DNA of 64,000 nucleotides from Prevotella sp. UBA1705 (GCA_002317385.1 DCJH01000017.1:48458-112457), one strand, 5' to 3'; counted from the first letter of the stretch, positions 1-8,858 are shown. The notes: generated from the sequence alone by a model not told the origin. Numbers and translations: made by a program.

Positions 1-2
1 TC

Positions 3-152
3 TATGGCGCCGACTATGAGAAGCGACTCATAGAATGTACGAAAAGCTTCATCCCTTCTGGGGATGTAGAGAAGGAAATGCGTGATGTCAAATTGTATTT
101 TAAGGATTACAAGGGTAAATATCCCGAGAAATTTACGATTGGTGAGGTATAA
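3..152 (+). CDS. C-terminal end of an unidentified protein (cut by window edge)
   Basis: An open frame enters from the left edge and ends with TAA at 150-152. It encodes about 49 residues, acidic and basic with no membrane segment (YGADYEKRLIECTKSF near its start, YPEKFTIGEV at its end). Its codon use looks like that of the neighbours and the next gene appears to start inside its last codons, which suggests a real gene in the same transcript. I do not recognise the family from so short a tail. Confidence 0.55.
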   Translation, partial: YGADYEKRLIECTKSFIPSGDVEKEMRDVKLYFKDYKGKYPEKFTIGEV

Positions 153-3069
153 AGAGAAACTCAAAAAGGTTCACAAAATAGGTATAGTAGGCTGTCTGCT
201 GATGACTTCCGTCACTCTTTCGGCCCAGAACTCTGGCTTGCAATACAGGGCAGAGAAGGCCCTTCAGGACTATTTTCTCAGCTTTTCGGCCAAGAATACC
301 GAGTTCGTGCTACAACCCAAACTACAGAAACTCACCATCAACGACCGGGAAAAGACCGTCACGGTCACCACGACGGAGTATTTTGCACAGCAGGAATTCA
401 CCGACAAACAGGTAGGCAGGATCTACAAGCAGGTGAAGCACGCCCTGCCCAAACCCTATAACAAATATAAGATTCAGGTCGTAACCAATGGCATGCCCAT
501 TGAGCAGTATGTGCCAGGATATACGCTTGCCGCTTCCGACGGGCACGCCCTTTGGGGCAAAATCAACTACGACGGTGAGCCGTGGGTGAGCAATGTGTCG
601 CGCCCTACCAAGATTACGCATGGTCTATACGACCGCCACATCACCCTTTGGGCCTCTCATGGCCGATACTATGACAACCAAAAAGGCTTCTGGAAATGGC
701 AGAGACCATTCCTCTTCGGCACCACCGAAGACCTCTTTACGCAGACCATCGTCGTGCCTTACCTCATTCCCATGCTCGAAAACGCAGGTGCCGTGGTGTT
801 CACACCGCGTGAACGCGACTGGCAGCCGGCCGAATATATCATCGACAATGATGGTAATTTCGGCCAGGGAAGTGGTGGATACTCTGAGTATTCAGAGGGA
901 AAGGCGTGGGCTAAGACTAATATTCCCGGCTTCGCCTCGCATGCAGGGCACTATCGTGACAACGAAAACCCCTTTGAAGCTGGTTCAGCCAAACAGCTGA
1001 AAGCTACAAAGAAAGACGGCAAAGCCTACGTGAAGTGGCAGCCTTCGTTCGAGAAAGAGGGACGATATGCCGTCTATGTAAGCTATCAGACGGTGGACAA
1101 GAGCGTGGAAGACGCCCATTACACAGTCTTCCACAAGGGTCAAGCCACTGAGTTTCGGGTCAATCAGCAGATGGGCGGCGGCACTTGGGTCTACCTTGGA
1201 ACGTTCGATTTCGACAAGGGAAACAACATATACAACTGCGTGATGCTCACCAACCAGAGTCACAAACGCGGTGTTGTCACCGCCGATGCGGTGCGCTTCG
1301 GAGGTGGCATGGGCAACATTGAGCGAGGAGGAACCATCAGTGGCTATCCCCGAGCCATCGAAGGCGCCCGCTATTACGCCCAATGGGCTGGTGCTCCCTA
1401 TACCGTCTATGGTGGCCGAGGGGGCACAGACGACTATGCCGACGACATCAACACCCGCTCACGGATGCTCAACTGGCTGGCCGGAGGTTCTGATTACGTG
1501 CCCCATCTGGAGGGCAAGAAGGTACCGATGGAGCTGTCGTTGGCCATCCATAGCGATGCCGGATTTGCCCCAGACGGACGTGGACTGGTGGGCTCCTTGG
1601 CGATTTGCACCACCGATTTCAACGACGGACGACTCGATGCCGGTATTTCCCGTATGGCCTCCAAGCAGTTTGCCGACGCCCTTCTCACTGGTGTCACCCG
1701 CGATCTGACCTTTGAATACAAGGGGTGGCCACGCCGATACCTCTGGGACCGCAACTATTCGGAGACCCGATTGCCCGAAGTTCCGTCGGCCATTCTGGAG
1801 ACTTTGTCCCACCAGAACTTCCCCGACATGGTGATGGCACAGGATCCTAACTTCAAGTTTTCTATCGCCCGATCTATCTACAAGACCATTGTGAGATATA
1901 CCAACGGCATGCACGGCCATGCCGCCATTATCCAACCTTTGGCCCCTACCAACCTCAGCGTGGAACTGCAGCCCAACAATCGTGCCCGCATCTCATGGAA
2001 CATGCAGGCAGACAAGCAGGAACCCTCTGCCTATCCTACCTATTATGTGCTCTACACCGCTACCGGAACGGGCGGTTTCGACAACGGACAGAAGGTGACA
2101 GGAACCTCTGCCACCATCGACCTTGAGCCCGGAGTGCAGTATAACTTCAAGGTCACGGCTGCCAACCGAGGTGGCGAAAGCTTTGCCTCGGAGACCGCTT
2201 CGGCCTACGTCCAGCCCAATGCGACCAAGACGATACTCGTTGTGAACTGCTTCGACAGGCTTTCTGCTCCTGCCGTCATCAACAATAGCACGCAGCAAGG
2301 CTTCGACCTCGACGCCGACCCGGGTGTCAGCATGGGTCTCACCGCAGGCTGGAGCGGCAAACAACTCAACTTCGACCGCACGCGGATGGGCATTGAAGGT
2401 GAGACCGGACTGGGTTACAGCGGCAATGAGATGGCCGGAAAGTTTGTGGCTGGAAACGATTTCAACTACACCGTCTCGCACACCGAAGCCATTGCTTCGG
2501 CCAAGAAATACAACGTGGTGAGCTGCTCTTCCGATGCCATTGAGACTGGAAAGATGAAGCTCAACGACTATGCGGCTGTCGATCTGATATTCGGATTGGA
2601 GCGCTACACCCCCGAAGCCTTGAAATTCTACAAGGTATTCAATTCTGTTCTTCAAGGCAAAGTCACCGCCTACACGCAGGGCGGAGGTCGCCTTCTGGCC
2701 AGCGGCGCCTATCTTGGAAGCGATATGGCCATGGAGAGCGACGCCCAATGGCTTTCGCAAACCCTGAAAACGAACTATGGAGCAACGCTCAAAACCGACT
2801 CCATCAGCGGCGCCAACGGATTAGGCATGACCTTCGACTTCTACCGTCAACTTAATCCTGACCACTACGCCGCTACCCATTCCGACGTGCTCCAGCCCGA
2901 GAACGGGGCCATCTGCGCCATGCAATACAGCAACGGCATGTCGGCAGCGACGGCCTACGACGGGCGCGACTACAAGACTTTCGTCATGGGATTCCCCTTC
3001 GAATGTATCGTCGACCGGTCGGCACGACACCAAATCATGCAAGGAATCATGAATTATCTTCTCAAATAA
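142..3069 (+). CDS. Secreted N-acetylmuramoyl-amidase-fold protein with golvesin-like and fibronectin III domains
   Basis: About 975 residues. The frame is open from 82, but a GTG at 142 gives a normal signal peptide (basic start, GIVGCLLMTSVTLSAQ) and overlaps the previous stop, so I chose it. The core resembles zinc amidases of the Amidase_3 type: His173 in WASHGRYYD, His470 in AIHSDAG and Glu553 in ILETLSH occupy the usual order of metal/catalytic residues. A domain like the golvesin C-terminal domain (about residues 298-389) interrupts the fold, and a fibronectin type III domain follows at about 598-690. The last 270 residues are unassigned. Bacteroidales homologues are often labelled xanthan lyase, for which I see no support here. 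It probably acts on peptidoglycan or another glycopeptide in the periplasm or outside the cell; the substrate is inferred only from the fold. Confidence 0.7.
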   Translation: MRYKEKLKKVHKIGIVGCLLMTSVTLSAQNSGLQYRAEKALQDYFLSFSAKNTEFVLQPKLQKLTINDREKTVTVTTTEYFAQQEFTDKQVGRIYKQVKHALPKPYNKYKIQVVTNGMPIEQYVPGYTLAASDGHALWGKINYDGEPWVSNVSRPTKITHGLYDRHITLWASHGRYYDNQKGFWKWQRPFLFGTTEDLFTQTIVVPYLIPMLENAGAVVFTPRERDWQPAEYIIDNDGNFGQGSGGYSEYSEGKAWAKTNIPGFASHAGHYRDNENPFEAGSAKQLKATKKDGKAYVKWQPSFEKEGRYAVYVSYQTVDKSVEDAHYTVFHKGQATEFRVNQQMGGGTWVYLGTFDFDKGNNIYNCVMLTNQSHKRGVVTADAVRFGGGMGNIERGGTISGYPRAIEGARYYAQWAGAPYTVYGGRGGTDDYADDINTRSRMLNWLAGGSDYVPHLEGKKVPMELSLAIHSDAGFAPDGRGLVGSLAICTTDFNDGRLDAGISRMASKQFADALLTGVTRDLTFEYKGWPRRYLWDRNYSETRLPEVPSAILETLSHQNFPDMVMAQDPNFKFSIARSIYKTIVRYTNGMHGHAAIIQPLAPTNLSVELQPNNRARISWNMQADKQEPSAYPTYYVLYTATGTGGFDNGQKVTGTSATIDLEPGVQYNFKVTAANRGGESFASETASAYVQPNATKTILVVNCFDRLSAPAVINNSTQQGFDLDADPGVSMGLTAGWSGKQLNFDRTRMGIEGETGLGYSGNEMAGKFVAGNDFNYTVSHTEAIASAKKYNVVSCSSDAIETGKMKLNDYAAVDLIFGLERYTPEALKFYKVFNSVLQGKVTAYTQGGGRLLASGAYLGSDMAMESDAQWLSQTLKTNYGATLKTDSISGANGLGMTFDFYRQLNPDHYAATHSDVLQPENGAICAMQYSNGMSAATAYDGRDYKTFVMGFPFECIVDRSARHQIMQGIMNYLLK

Positions 3070-3081
3070 ACGGTAAAGATT

Positions 3082-3414
3082 ATGAAAATACAAGCCAATC
3101 ATTCTGGAACAAGAAGTATTGAAGTGAGCGAGAATCATCTCCGGACGATAGACAAATACTCACTCTTGCGTAATCTGATCGATAGCAACGGCATCATCGA
3201 CGAGGCAGTGTTGGACAAGCTGAAATTCAACATTCGCGGACTCCTTGAGTCGGAAGGCGGCAACGACAAGAGCCTCCTGGATCTCTGTCTCGACGTCATT
3301 TATAACAGTAATATGAAAGCTTTTGGACTCCATCAGCTCGTTCTTCTCTACATTGAATGGAAGAATCGTCAGGAGCCCGAGGAGGAAGTAGATCCTCAAG
3401 CAGTAACCGACTGA
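3082..3414 (+). CDS. Small hypothetical protein, 110 aa
   Basis: I do not recognise a family. The product is soluble, mostly helical by composition and ends in an acidic tail (EPEEEVDPQAVTD). It begins 12 bases after the amidase-fold gene and ends one base before the YgiQ-type gene, so it is almost certainly co-transcribed with both. No signal peptide, membrane segment or metal-binding cluster is visible. Confidence 0.6.
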   Translation: MKIQANHSGTRSIEVSENHLRTIDKYSLLRNLIDSNGIIDEAVLDKLKFNIRGLLESEGGNDKSLLDLCLDVIYNSNMKAFGLHQLVLLYIEWKNRQEPEEEVDPQAVTD

Positions 3415-3415
3415 T

Positions 3416-5437
3416 ATGCAACAATATCAACTGACTGATTTTCTTCCCACTACACGCAAGGAATGCGACTTGCGAGGGTGGGACCAACTCGACGTTATCA
3501 TTTTTTCAGGCGATGCCTATATAGACCACCCCTCGTTTGGAGCGGCGGTCATTGGGCGCATGCTCGAATCGAATGGCTATAAGGTCGCCATCGTTCCACA
3601 GCCCGACTGGCATGGCGACTACCGCGACTTCAAGAAGTTGGGGCGACCCCGTCTGTTCTTCGGCGTGTCTCCGGGCAACATGGATTCGATGGTAAACCAC
3701 TACACGGCCAACCGCCGTCTACGTTCGGACGACGCCTATAGTCCCGACGCCCGCCACGATATGCGGCCCGACTATCCATCAATTGTCTATACCAAAATCC
3801 TCAAACAGCTTTTCCCCGACGTCCCCGTGGCCCTCGGCGGCATAGAGGCTTCGCTGCGACGACTGACGCATTATGACTACTGGCAGGACAAACTGCACAA
3901 GAGCATCTTATGCGACAGTGGCGCAGACATTATCCTTTATGGCATGGGCGAGAAGAATACGCTTGAGCTCTGCCATGAACTGGAGGCAGGAAAGGACATC
4001 AAAGACATTCGCGATATCCCTCAGACCGTGTATCTCTGCAAGGAGGAGGAGATTCCCGGAGGCATCACCGACAACGACATTGTGCTCCACTCCCACGAGG
4101 AATGCCTGCACAACAGGAAGGCCGAGGCCGAGAATTTCCGTCACATTGAGGAGGAATCCAACAAGATGCACGCCCAGAGACTGCTACAGGCGGTAGACAA
4201 CGTGTATGCCGTGGCCAACCCACCCTATCCCCCTCTGACCACCGAGGAGGTGGATGCCACCTACGATTTGCCCTACACCAGGCTCCCCCACCCCAAATAC
4301 AAGGGCAAGACCATCCCGGCCTACGAGATGATTAAGTTCTCGATCAATATGCACCGGGGCTGCTTCGGCGGCTGCTCGTTCTGCACGATATCGGCCCACC
4401 AGGGCAAGTTTGTGGCCAGCCGGTCGAAGGAGAGCATCCTGCGCGAGGCCAAAAAGGTAACTCAGATGCCCGATTTCAAGGGCTACATCTCCGACCTCGG
4501 CGGCCCATCGGCCAACATGTATGGCATGCGGGGCCGCAACCTCAAGGCCTGCGAGAAGTGCAAGCGACCCTCTTGCATCAACCCCGACGTATGTCCCAAC
4601 CTCAACACCGACCACTCGCAGCTGCTCGACATCTACCGCGCTGTGGACGCTCTGCCCGGTGTGAAAAAGAGCTTTATAGGCAGTGGCGTGCGCTACGACC
4701 TCATTCTCCATAAGAGTAAGGATGAGAAGACCAACAAGGCAGCCATGGAATATGCCAAAGAGCTAATAACCAACCATGTGAGCGGTCGACTTAAAGTAGC
4801 ACCCGAACATACTTCCGACCGTGTGCTTGGCCTCATGCGCAAGCCGTCGTTCGGTCAGTTCTACCAGTTCAAACGGCTGTTCGACAAGATCAACAAGGAG
4901 GCGGGACTCAACCAACAGATTATTCCTTACTTCATCAGCAGCCACCCCGGCTGTCAGGAAGAGGACATGGCCGAGCTGGCCGTGCTCACCAAAGACCTGA
5001 ACTTCCACCTCGAACAGGTGCAGGATTTCACGCCTACGCCGATGACGGTGAGTACCGAGGCCTGGTATTCGGGCTTCGACCCATACACCCTCGAACCCGT
5101 ATTCTGTGCCAAGACACCACGAGAGAAACTCGCCCAGCGGCAGTTCTTCTTCTGGTATAAGCCCGAGGAACGCCGCAATATTGAGGCTGAACTCAAGCGC
5201 ATTGGCCGCCCCGACCTCATCAAGAAGCTCTACGACGGGGTGCCCTATCGCGGCAGGGTGAACTACGACGACAGGGCTGTGGGTAGCCATCCCGATACCG
5301 CCGACCGTGGCGGCAGGCGCCAAGACCACCGGCGCGGGGCCGACAAAGGGCGGGCACAGACGCAGACAGGCAGCAGGAAACCTAAATCGTTTAATCCCAA
5401 CTTCCAACCAGGCGCGAGACGAAAGAGAGGCCGTTAG
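3416..5437 (+). CDS. YgiQ-family radical SAM protein
   Basis: 673 residues, the usual size of the YgiQ (UPF0313) family. The radical SAM cluster motif CxxxCxxC is seen as Cys316, Cys320 and Cys323 in RGCFGGCSFC, preceded by the N-terminal domain typical of the family (DVIIFSGDAYIDHPSFG). A second cysteine group CEKCKRPSC follows at about residues 380-390. The C-terminal 60 residues are strongly basic and low in complexity (GGRRQDHRRGADKGR), which suggests contact with nucleic acid or simply a disordered tail. The family's reaction is not established. The start overlaps nothing but lies one base after the small upstream gene. Confidence 0.88.
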   Translation: MQQYQLTDFLPTTRKECDLRGWDQLDVIIFSGDAYIDHPSFGAAVIGRMLESNGYKVAIVPQPDWHGDYRDFKKLGRPRLFFGVSPGNMDSMVNHYTANRRLRSDDAYSPDARHDMRPDYPSIVYTKILKQLFPDVPVALGGIEASLRRLTHYDYWQDKLHKSILCDSGADIILYGMGEKNTLELCHELEAGKDIKDIRDIPQTVYLCKEEEIPGGITDNDIVLHSHEECLHNRKAEAENFRHIEEESNKMHAQRLLQAVDNVYAVANPPYPPLTTEEVDATYDLPYTRLPHPKYKGKTIPAYEMIKFSINMHRGCFGGCSFCTISAHQGKFVASRSKESILREAKKVTQMPDFKGYISDLGGPSANMYGMRGRNLKACEKCKRPSCINPDVCPNLNTDHSQLLDIYRAVDALPGVKKSFIGSGVRYDLILHKSKDEKTNKAAMEYAKELITNHVSGRLKVAPEHTSDRVLGLMRKPSFGQFYQFKRLFDKINKEAGLNQQIIPYFISSHPGCQEEDMAELAVLTKDLNFHLEQVQDFTPTPMTVSTEAWYSGFDPYTLEPVFCAKTPREKLAQRQFFFWYKPEERRNIEAELKRIGRPDLIKKLYDGVPYRGRVNYDDRAVGSHPDTADRGGRRQDHRRGADKGRAQTQTGSRKPKSFNPNFQPGARRKRGR

Positions 5438-5470
5438 CCTCTCCCCGCCCCCGTTTTTTCTTTTGATTTG

Positions 5471-6334
5471 GTGAAAATCATCGAGCAATTTATCGCTGGA
5501 AAGCAATCTGAAGACACCTGTGAGGACGGCATTGTCATCACCGAGGACTTCGTGGCCGTTGTCGACGGCAGCACGAGCAAGACCCCACGCCAGCTGCATC
5601 CCACGATGAAGAACGGCAAATGGGCCATGGCTCTGCTCTGCTCGATGATGGAACGCCTGCCTGCTGACTCCACTTTGGAATCGTTTTGCGAGCAGGCCAC
5701 TGACCTCATCCGCCAACAATATCTCTCCCTTTTCTCCCATCACACGTTGCCGCAGGGCCCAGCCCGGCAGGCAACAGATGGTCCATACCCTGTACTCCCA
5801 CCCGAGGAGCGGATGTGTGCCAGCGCAGTGGTCTATAGTCGGATGCGCCGGGAGCTGTGGATGGTAGGCGACTGCCAGTGCATGGTGGACGGCATGCTCT
5901 ATGAAAACGGCAAGCCCGCAGAGACGATGATTGCCGCTAAGCGAGCCGCACTCTTCGAGGAGGCTTGCCGAGAGCATCCGGATATGGTGGTGGACGGGCT
6001 GTTGGTGCACGACTATGCGCGCGACGCTATCCTCCCGTTGCTCATCAAGAGCATGCAGGGCGAGAACAAAACCTACGCCGTGATCGACGGATACCCTATA
6101 TATAAATATGGTGTAAAGTGCATTACCCTGCCCACCACACCCTGCGAAATCGTATTGGCTACTGATGGATACCCCTTTCTCAAGCCCACGTTGGCCGAGA
6201 GTGAGGCAGCCCTGAAGCACCAGTTGGAGACCGACCCCTACAATATCCACAGTTTCAAAGCTACCAAGGGACTGATGAAAGGCAACCTGTCGTTCGACGA
6301 CAGAGCGTATGTAAGAATGACGAATGACGAGTGA
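5471..6334 (+). CDS. PP2C-like protein (putative serine/threonine phosphatase fold)
   Basis: About 287 residues. The N-terminus carries CEDGIVITEDFVAVVDGSTSK, which matches the first acidic metal-binding motif of PP2C phosphatases (D-G-S/H). MVGDCQCMVDG and LATDGYPFLKP resemble the later GD and DG motifs. No ATG is available near the start: TTG at 5468 or GTG at 5471 must be used, and I chose GTG. The motifs are degenerate compared with a classical PP2C, so activity is uncertain. The gene lies 33 bases after the radical SAM gene. Its last codons (RMTNDE) run into the AATGACGA simple repeat that fills the gap to truA. Confidence 0.55.
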   Translation: MKIIEQFIAGKQSEDTCEDGIVITEDFVAVVDGSTSKTPRQLHPTMKNGKWAMALLCSMMERLPADSTLESFCEQATDLIRQQYLSLFSHHTLPQGPARQATDGPYPVLPPEERMCASAVVYSRMRRELWMVGDCQCMVDGMLYENGKPAETMIAAKRAALFEEACREHPDMVVDGLLVHDYARDAILPLLIKSMQGENKTYAVIDGYPIYKYGVKCITLPTTPCEIVLATDGYPFLKPTLAESEAALKHQLETDPYNIHSFKATKGLMKGNLSFDDRAYVRMTNDE

Positions 6335-6440
6335 GGAATGACGAATGGAGTACTGAAGAATGGGGAATTGGGGAATGACGAGTGACGAATGAGGGGCTGA
6401 AGTATGAAAAATGAGGGAATGAGGAATTGTAAAATGAAGA
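6318..6440 (+). repeat. AATGACGA-type simple repeat across the end of the PP2C-like gene
   Basis: About 120 bases built from variants of GAATGACGAATGACGAG, GAATGAGG and GAATTG, all on the same strand. The repeat begins inside the last five codons of the upstream gene and stops just before the truA start. It is the same kind of degenerate short-unit repeat as those at 41375-41594 and 44714-45013, with a different unit. Confidence 0.7.
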
Positions 6441-6450
6441 TTGATTGAAG

Positions 6451-7182
6451 ATGAAAAGATATTTTGTTTGGATTAGTTTTGATGGTACGGCATACCACGG
6501 GTGGCAGATACAGCCCAACGGCATGTCGGTACAGGAAAAGTTGCAGCAGTGTCTTTCTACCCTGTTGAGGCAGCCCATCGAGGTGACGGGAGCCGGGCGG
6601 ACAGATGCTGGAGTGCATGCCCGACAGATGGTTGCCCATTTCGACTGCGACGGGGAGATGGACTGCACACAACTGGCCTACCGACTTAATCGCATCCTTC
6701 CGCGCGACATCAGCTGTGAGCGTGTGGAGCTGGTGGCGCCGGAGCAGCACGCCCGCTTCTCTGCCACGAAGCGCACCTACCGCTATTTCATCCATACCGA
6801 GCGCGACCCGTTTCTCCGCCACTACTCGGTGGAGATGCACTGGGCGCTCGACTTTGAGCTCATGAACGAGGCGGCGGCATGGCTTCTCACTGTCGACGAC
6901 TTCAAAGCCTTCTGCAAGGCCAACGCCGACAACAAGACCACGCTATGCCATGTGACCACCGCGCAGTGGGTGAAGACCGGCGAAAGCACCTATTACTTCG
7001 AGATTTCGGCCAATCGTTTCCTCAGAAACATGGTGCGAGCGGTGGTAGGCACGCTCATCGACGTGGGACGACATTGCCTTACGTTGGAGGAGTTTAAGAC
7101 TGTAGTCCGTGAGGGCACCCGCTCCGATGCCGGTCAGTCGATGCCCGCCCACGGACTGTTCTTGTGGGAAATTGAGTATTGA
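6451..7182 (+). CDS. truA: tRNA pseudouridine(38-40) synthase
   Basis: 243 residues from the ATG at 6451; the frame extends two codons upstream, but this ATG aligns with the usual TruA start (KRYFVWISFDGTAYHGWQIQPN). The catalytic aspartate is Asp52 in GRTDAGVHA. TFR-like signature segments RTYRYFIHT and NRFLRNMVRAVVGTL are present, as is the usual ending (PAHGLFLWEI). It isomerises uridines in the anticodon arm of tRNAs in the cytoplasm. Transcription probably ends at the hairpin at 7295-7326. Confidence 0.95.
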   Translation: MKRYFVWISFDGTAYHGWQIQPNGMSVQEKLQQCLSTLLRQPIEVTGAGRTDAGVHARQMVAHFDCDGEMDCTQLAYRLNRILPRDISCERVELVAPEQHARFSATKRTYRYFIHTERDPFLRHYSVEMHWALDFELMNEAAAWLLTVDDFKAFCKANADNKTTLCHVTTAQWVKTGESTYYFEISANRFLRNMVRAVVGTLIDVGRHCLTLEEFKTVVREGTRSDAGQSMPAHGLFLWEIEY

Positions 7183-7289
7183 GACATCGTTCATCTTGGG
7201 CTCAAAGATAGAGAAGATTTTGCCCTCTGCGCCCATTCTTTCCCAAAAACGATAAAACATTGATATACAACCCATTATATCCGCCTTGC

Positions 7290-7399
7290 GAAAAGGTACT
7301 AATCGTCCAGCGATTAGTACCTTTTTGCGTATAGATTAGTACCGAATCGTCACGCGATTAGTACCTTGTCGCAAAACGATGGTATAGCAATGGCAGAAA
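7290..7399. repeat. 22-bp phased repeat array, copy A
   Basis: Five consecutive 22-bp units start at 7290, 7312, 7334, 7356 and 7378. The first carries the core inverted (GAAAAGGTACTAATCG), the next three carry it directly (GATTAGTACC at exact 22-bp spacing), and the fifth is degenerate. The array occupies much of the gap between truA and galM. Copies B to E lie at 20592, 30407, 43717 and 60269. Confidence 0.8.
7295..7326 (+). terminator. Probable bidirectional intrinsic terminator after truA
   Basis: Perfect 11-bp stem GGTACTAATCG (7295-7305) / CGATTAGTACC (7311-7321) with a 5-base loop, preceded by AAAA and followed by TTTTT. It is formed by the first, inverted unit and the second, direct unit of the 22-bp repeat array at 7290-7399, so the terminator is made of repeat DNA. 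Confidence 0.6.
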
Positions 7400-7544
7400 C
7401 ATGGCACTACCGGGTCACCATTACTCGGTCTTTTTCCTCTCCTCTCTCCAGTGGAGGGGCAGGTGGAGAGGTAGTTTCTCGCACCTCCACCCCTTCCTCA
7501 AGTGCTGAATTACAAATATTTAAGAAAAAAAAAGGAGAATAAGA
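7400..7544. other. Non-coding: pyrimidine/purine hairpin ahead of the arabinose promoter
   Basis: Nothing coding is visible. A CT-rich stretch pairs with a GA-rich one (CTCTCCA at 7444-7450 with TGGAGAG at 7464-7470), forming a hairpin similar in character to the one at 20543-20563. A poly-A/GGAG tract follows just before the promoter. Confidence 0.45.
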
Positions 7545-7574
7545 TTTGAGTTTGAAAAATATATTGTAACTTTA
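7545..7574 (+). promoter_or_regulatory. Bacteroidetes-type promoter of the arabinose operon
   Basis: TTTG at 7545-7548, 18 bases, then TAACTTTA at 7567-7574, one base from the consensus TAnnTTTG. Transcription would start near 7582, just ahead of the first ATG (7585), which favours the second ATG (7615) as the galM start. I could not identify an AraR operator here. Confidence 0.5.
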
Positions 7575-7614
7575 CCACCAATTAATGAACCAATCAACTA
7601 ACAATACTACTTGT

Positions 7615-8808
7615 ATGAGAAACTTAAAGACTATTTTCTATGCCGCAGGACTTGGTGTCCTGACCTTGGCATCTTGTGCCGGTGGCAATCAGGCTGCCAA
7701 CGAAACCGTTTCAGGTTTGAATCCCGCCAAATTCGATACCACCCTTGAAGGCAAGAAGGTGGAACTCGTGACGCTGAAGAACAACAACGGCATGGAAGTG
7801 TGTCTCACCAACTACGGCGGTCGCGTGGTTTCTATCAGCGTGCCCGACAAGGACGGCAAGCCCACTGACGTAGTTTTGGGTTACGATAACATCAAGCAGT
7901 ATGCCGATACGCTCAACTCGCCGTCGGACTATGGCTCCAGCGTGGGTCGCTATGCCAACCGCATCAAGAACGCCACCATCACCGTGGCCGGCAAAGAATA
8001 TAAGCTCCGCGCCAACGACAACGAGAACTGTCTGCACGGCGGCGGTGCCACAGGCTGGCTCAACAAGGTGTATGACATCCAGGCCAAGACCGACAGCAGC
8101 GTGACATTCGCCATCACCGCCCCCGATGGAGAGAATGGTTTCCCCGGAACGGTGAAGGCCACGGCCACCTATGTGGTGAAGAGCAACAACACGCTCGACA
8201 TAGTTTTCGGTGCGACCACCGACAAGGAGACGGTGGTGAACATGACCAACCACTCCTATTTCAACCTCAACGGCGACCCGTCGAAGGAAGGTGTGGACCA
8301 GGTGATGTATATCAACGCCGACAAGTTCACCCCCGCCGATGCCAAATACATACCTACCGGCGAAATCAGAAGCGTGACAGGCACCCCGATGGACTTCCGT
8401 AAGGCCCATGCCATCGGTGAGACTATCGTCGACACAACATTCGACCAGATCAAGAATGCCACCGGCTACGACCACAACTGGTGTCTTAACACCTTCAAGG
8501 ATGGTAAGGGCGACGACACCCAGGTGGCTGCCTCGCTCTATTCTCCGAAGACTGGTATCTTGCTCGAAGTGTACACCAACGAGCCCGGCATCCAGGTATA
8601 CACCGGCAATTTCCAGGGCACTGGCATCGCCTGCAAGCACGGCGTGAAATATCCCAAGCACGTGAGCGTGTGCTTCGAGAGCCAGAAATATCCCGACAGT
8701 CCCACCAAGATTGCGAACAAGACCAAGGGCTGGGAGCACTCCAATCCCTATCTGAAGCCCGGAGAGAAATACTATTCTCACCTCGCCTACAAGTTCAGCG
8801 TGAAATAA
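7615..8808 (+). CDS. galM: Aldose 1-epimerase (galactose mutarotase) lipoprotein
   Basis: About 397 residues from ATG 7615 (an in-frame ATG at 7585 would add ten polar residues in front of the signal peptide). The start MRNLKTIFYAAGLGVLTLASC is a lipoprotein signal peptide, so the enzyme is probably periplasmic or outer-membrane anchored. Mutarotase motifs are visible: NYGGRVVSI, GRYANRI, ENCLHGGGATGWLNKVY, the histidine in MTNHSYFNL, and GYDHNW. It interconverts the anomers of arabinose or galactose before uptake. It is the first gene of the arabinose operon, ahead of the symporter. Confidence 0.92.
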   Translation: MRNLKTIFYAAGLGVLTLASCAGGNQAANETVSGLNPAKFDTTLEGKKVELVTLKNNNGMEVCLTNYGGRVVSISVPDKDGKPTDVVLGYDNIKQYADTLNSPSDYGSSVGRYANRIKNATITVAGKEYKLRANDNENCLHGGGATGWLNKVYDIQAKTDSSVTFAITAPDGENGFPGTVKATATYVVKSNNTLDIVFGATTDKETVVNMTNHSYFNLNGDPSKEGVDQVMYINADKFTPADAKYIPTGEIRSVTGTPMDFRKAHAIGETIVDTTFDQIKNATGYDHNWCLNTFKDGKGDDTQVAASLYSPKTGILLEVYTNEPGIQVYTGNFQGTGIACKHGVKYPKHVSVCFESQKYPDSPTKIANKTKGWEHSNPYLKPGEKYYSHLAYKFSVK

Positions 8809-8858
8809 CTACCTCTGCAAAACCCAAACACTAACAAATATAAATCTATTAGAAAACA

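Noticed and set aside
4763..6250. 495-codon open frame on the minus strand
   Set aside because: It is antisense to the YgiQ-type and PP2C-like genes and crosses their junction; no motif was seen. Other long antisense frames (for example 8871-10055 and 39410-40681) were rejected in the same way.
7290..7399. CRISPR array reading of the 22-bp repeats
   Set aside because: Units are contiguous with no unique 30-base spacers, they diverge strongly, they flip orientation, and there is no cas gene in the window.
7400..7614. AraR operator in front of galM
   Set aside because: I looked for a clear inverted repeat near the promoter; only short AT palindromes such as AAATATTT are present, which are not convincing.
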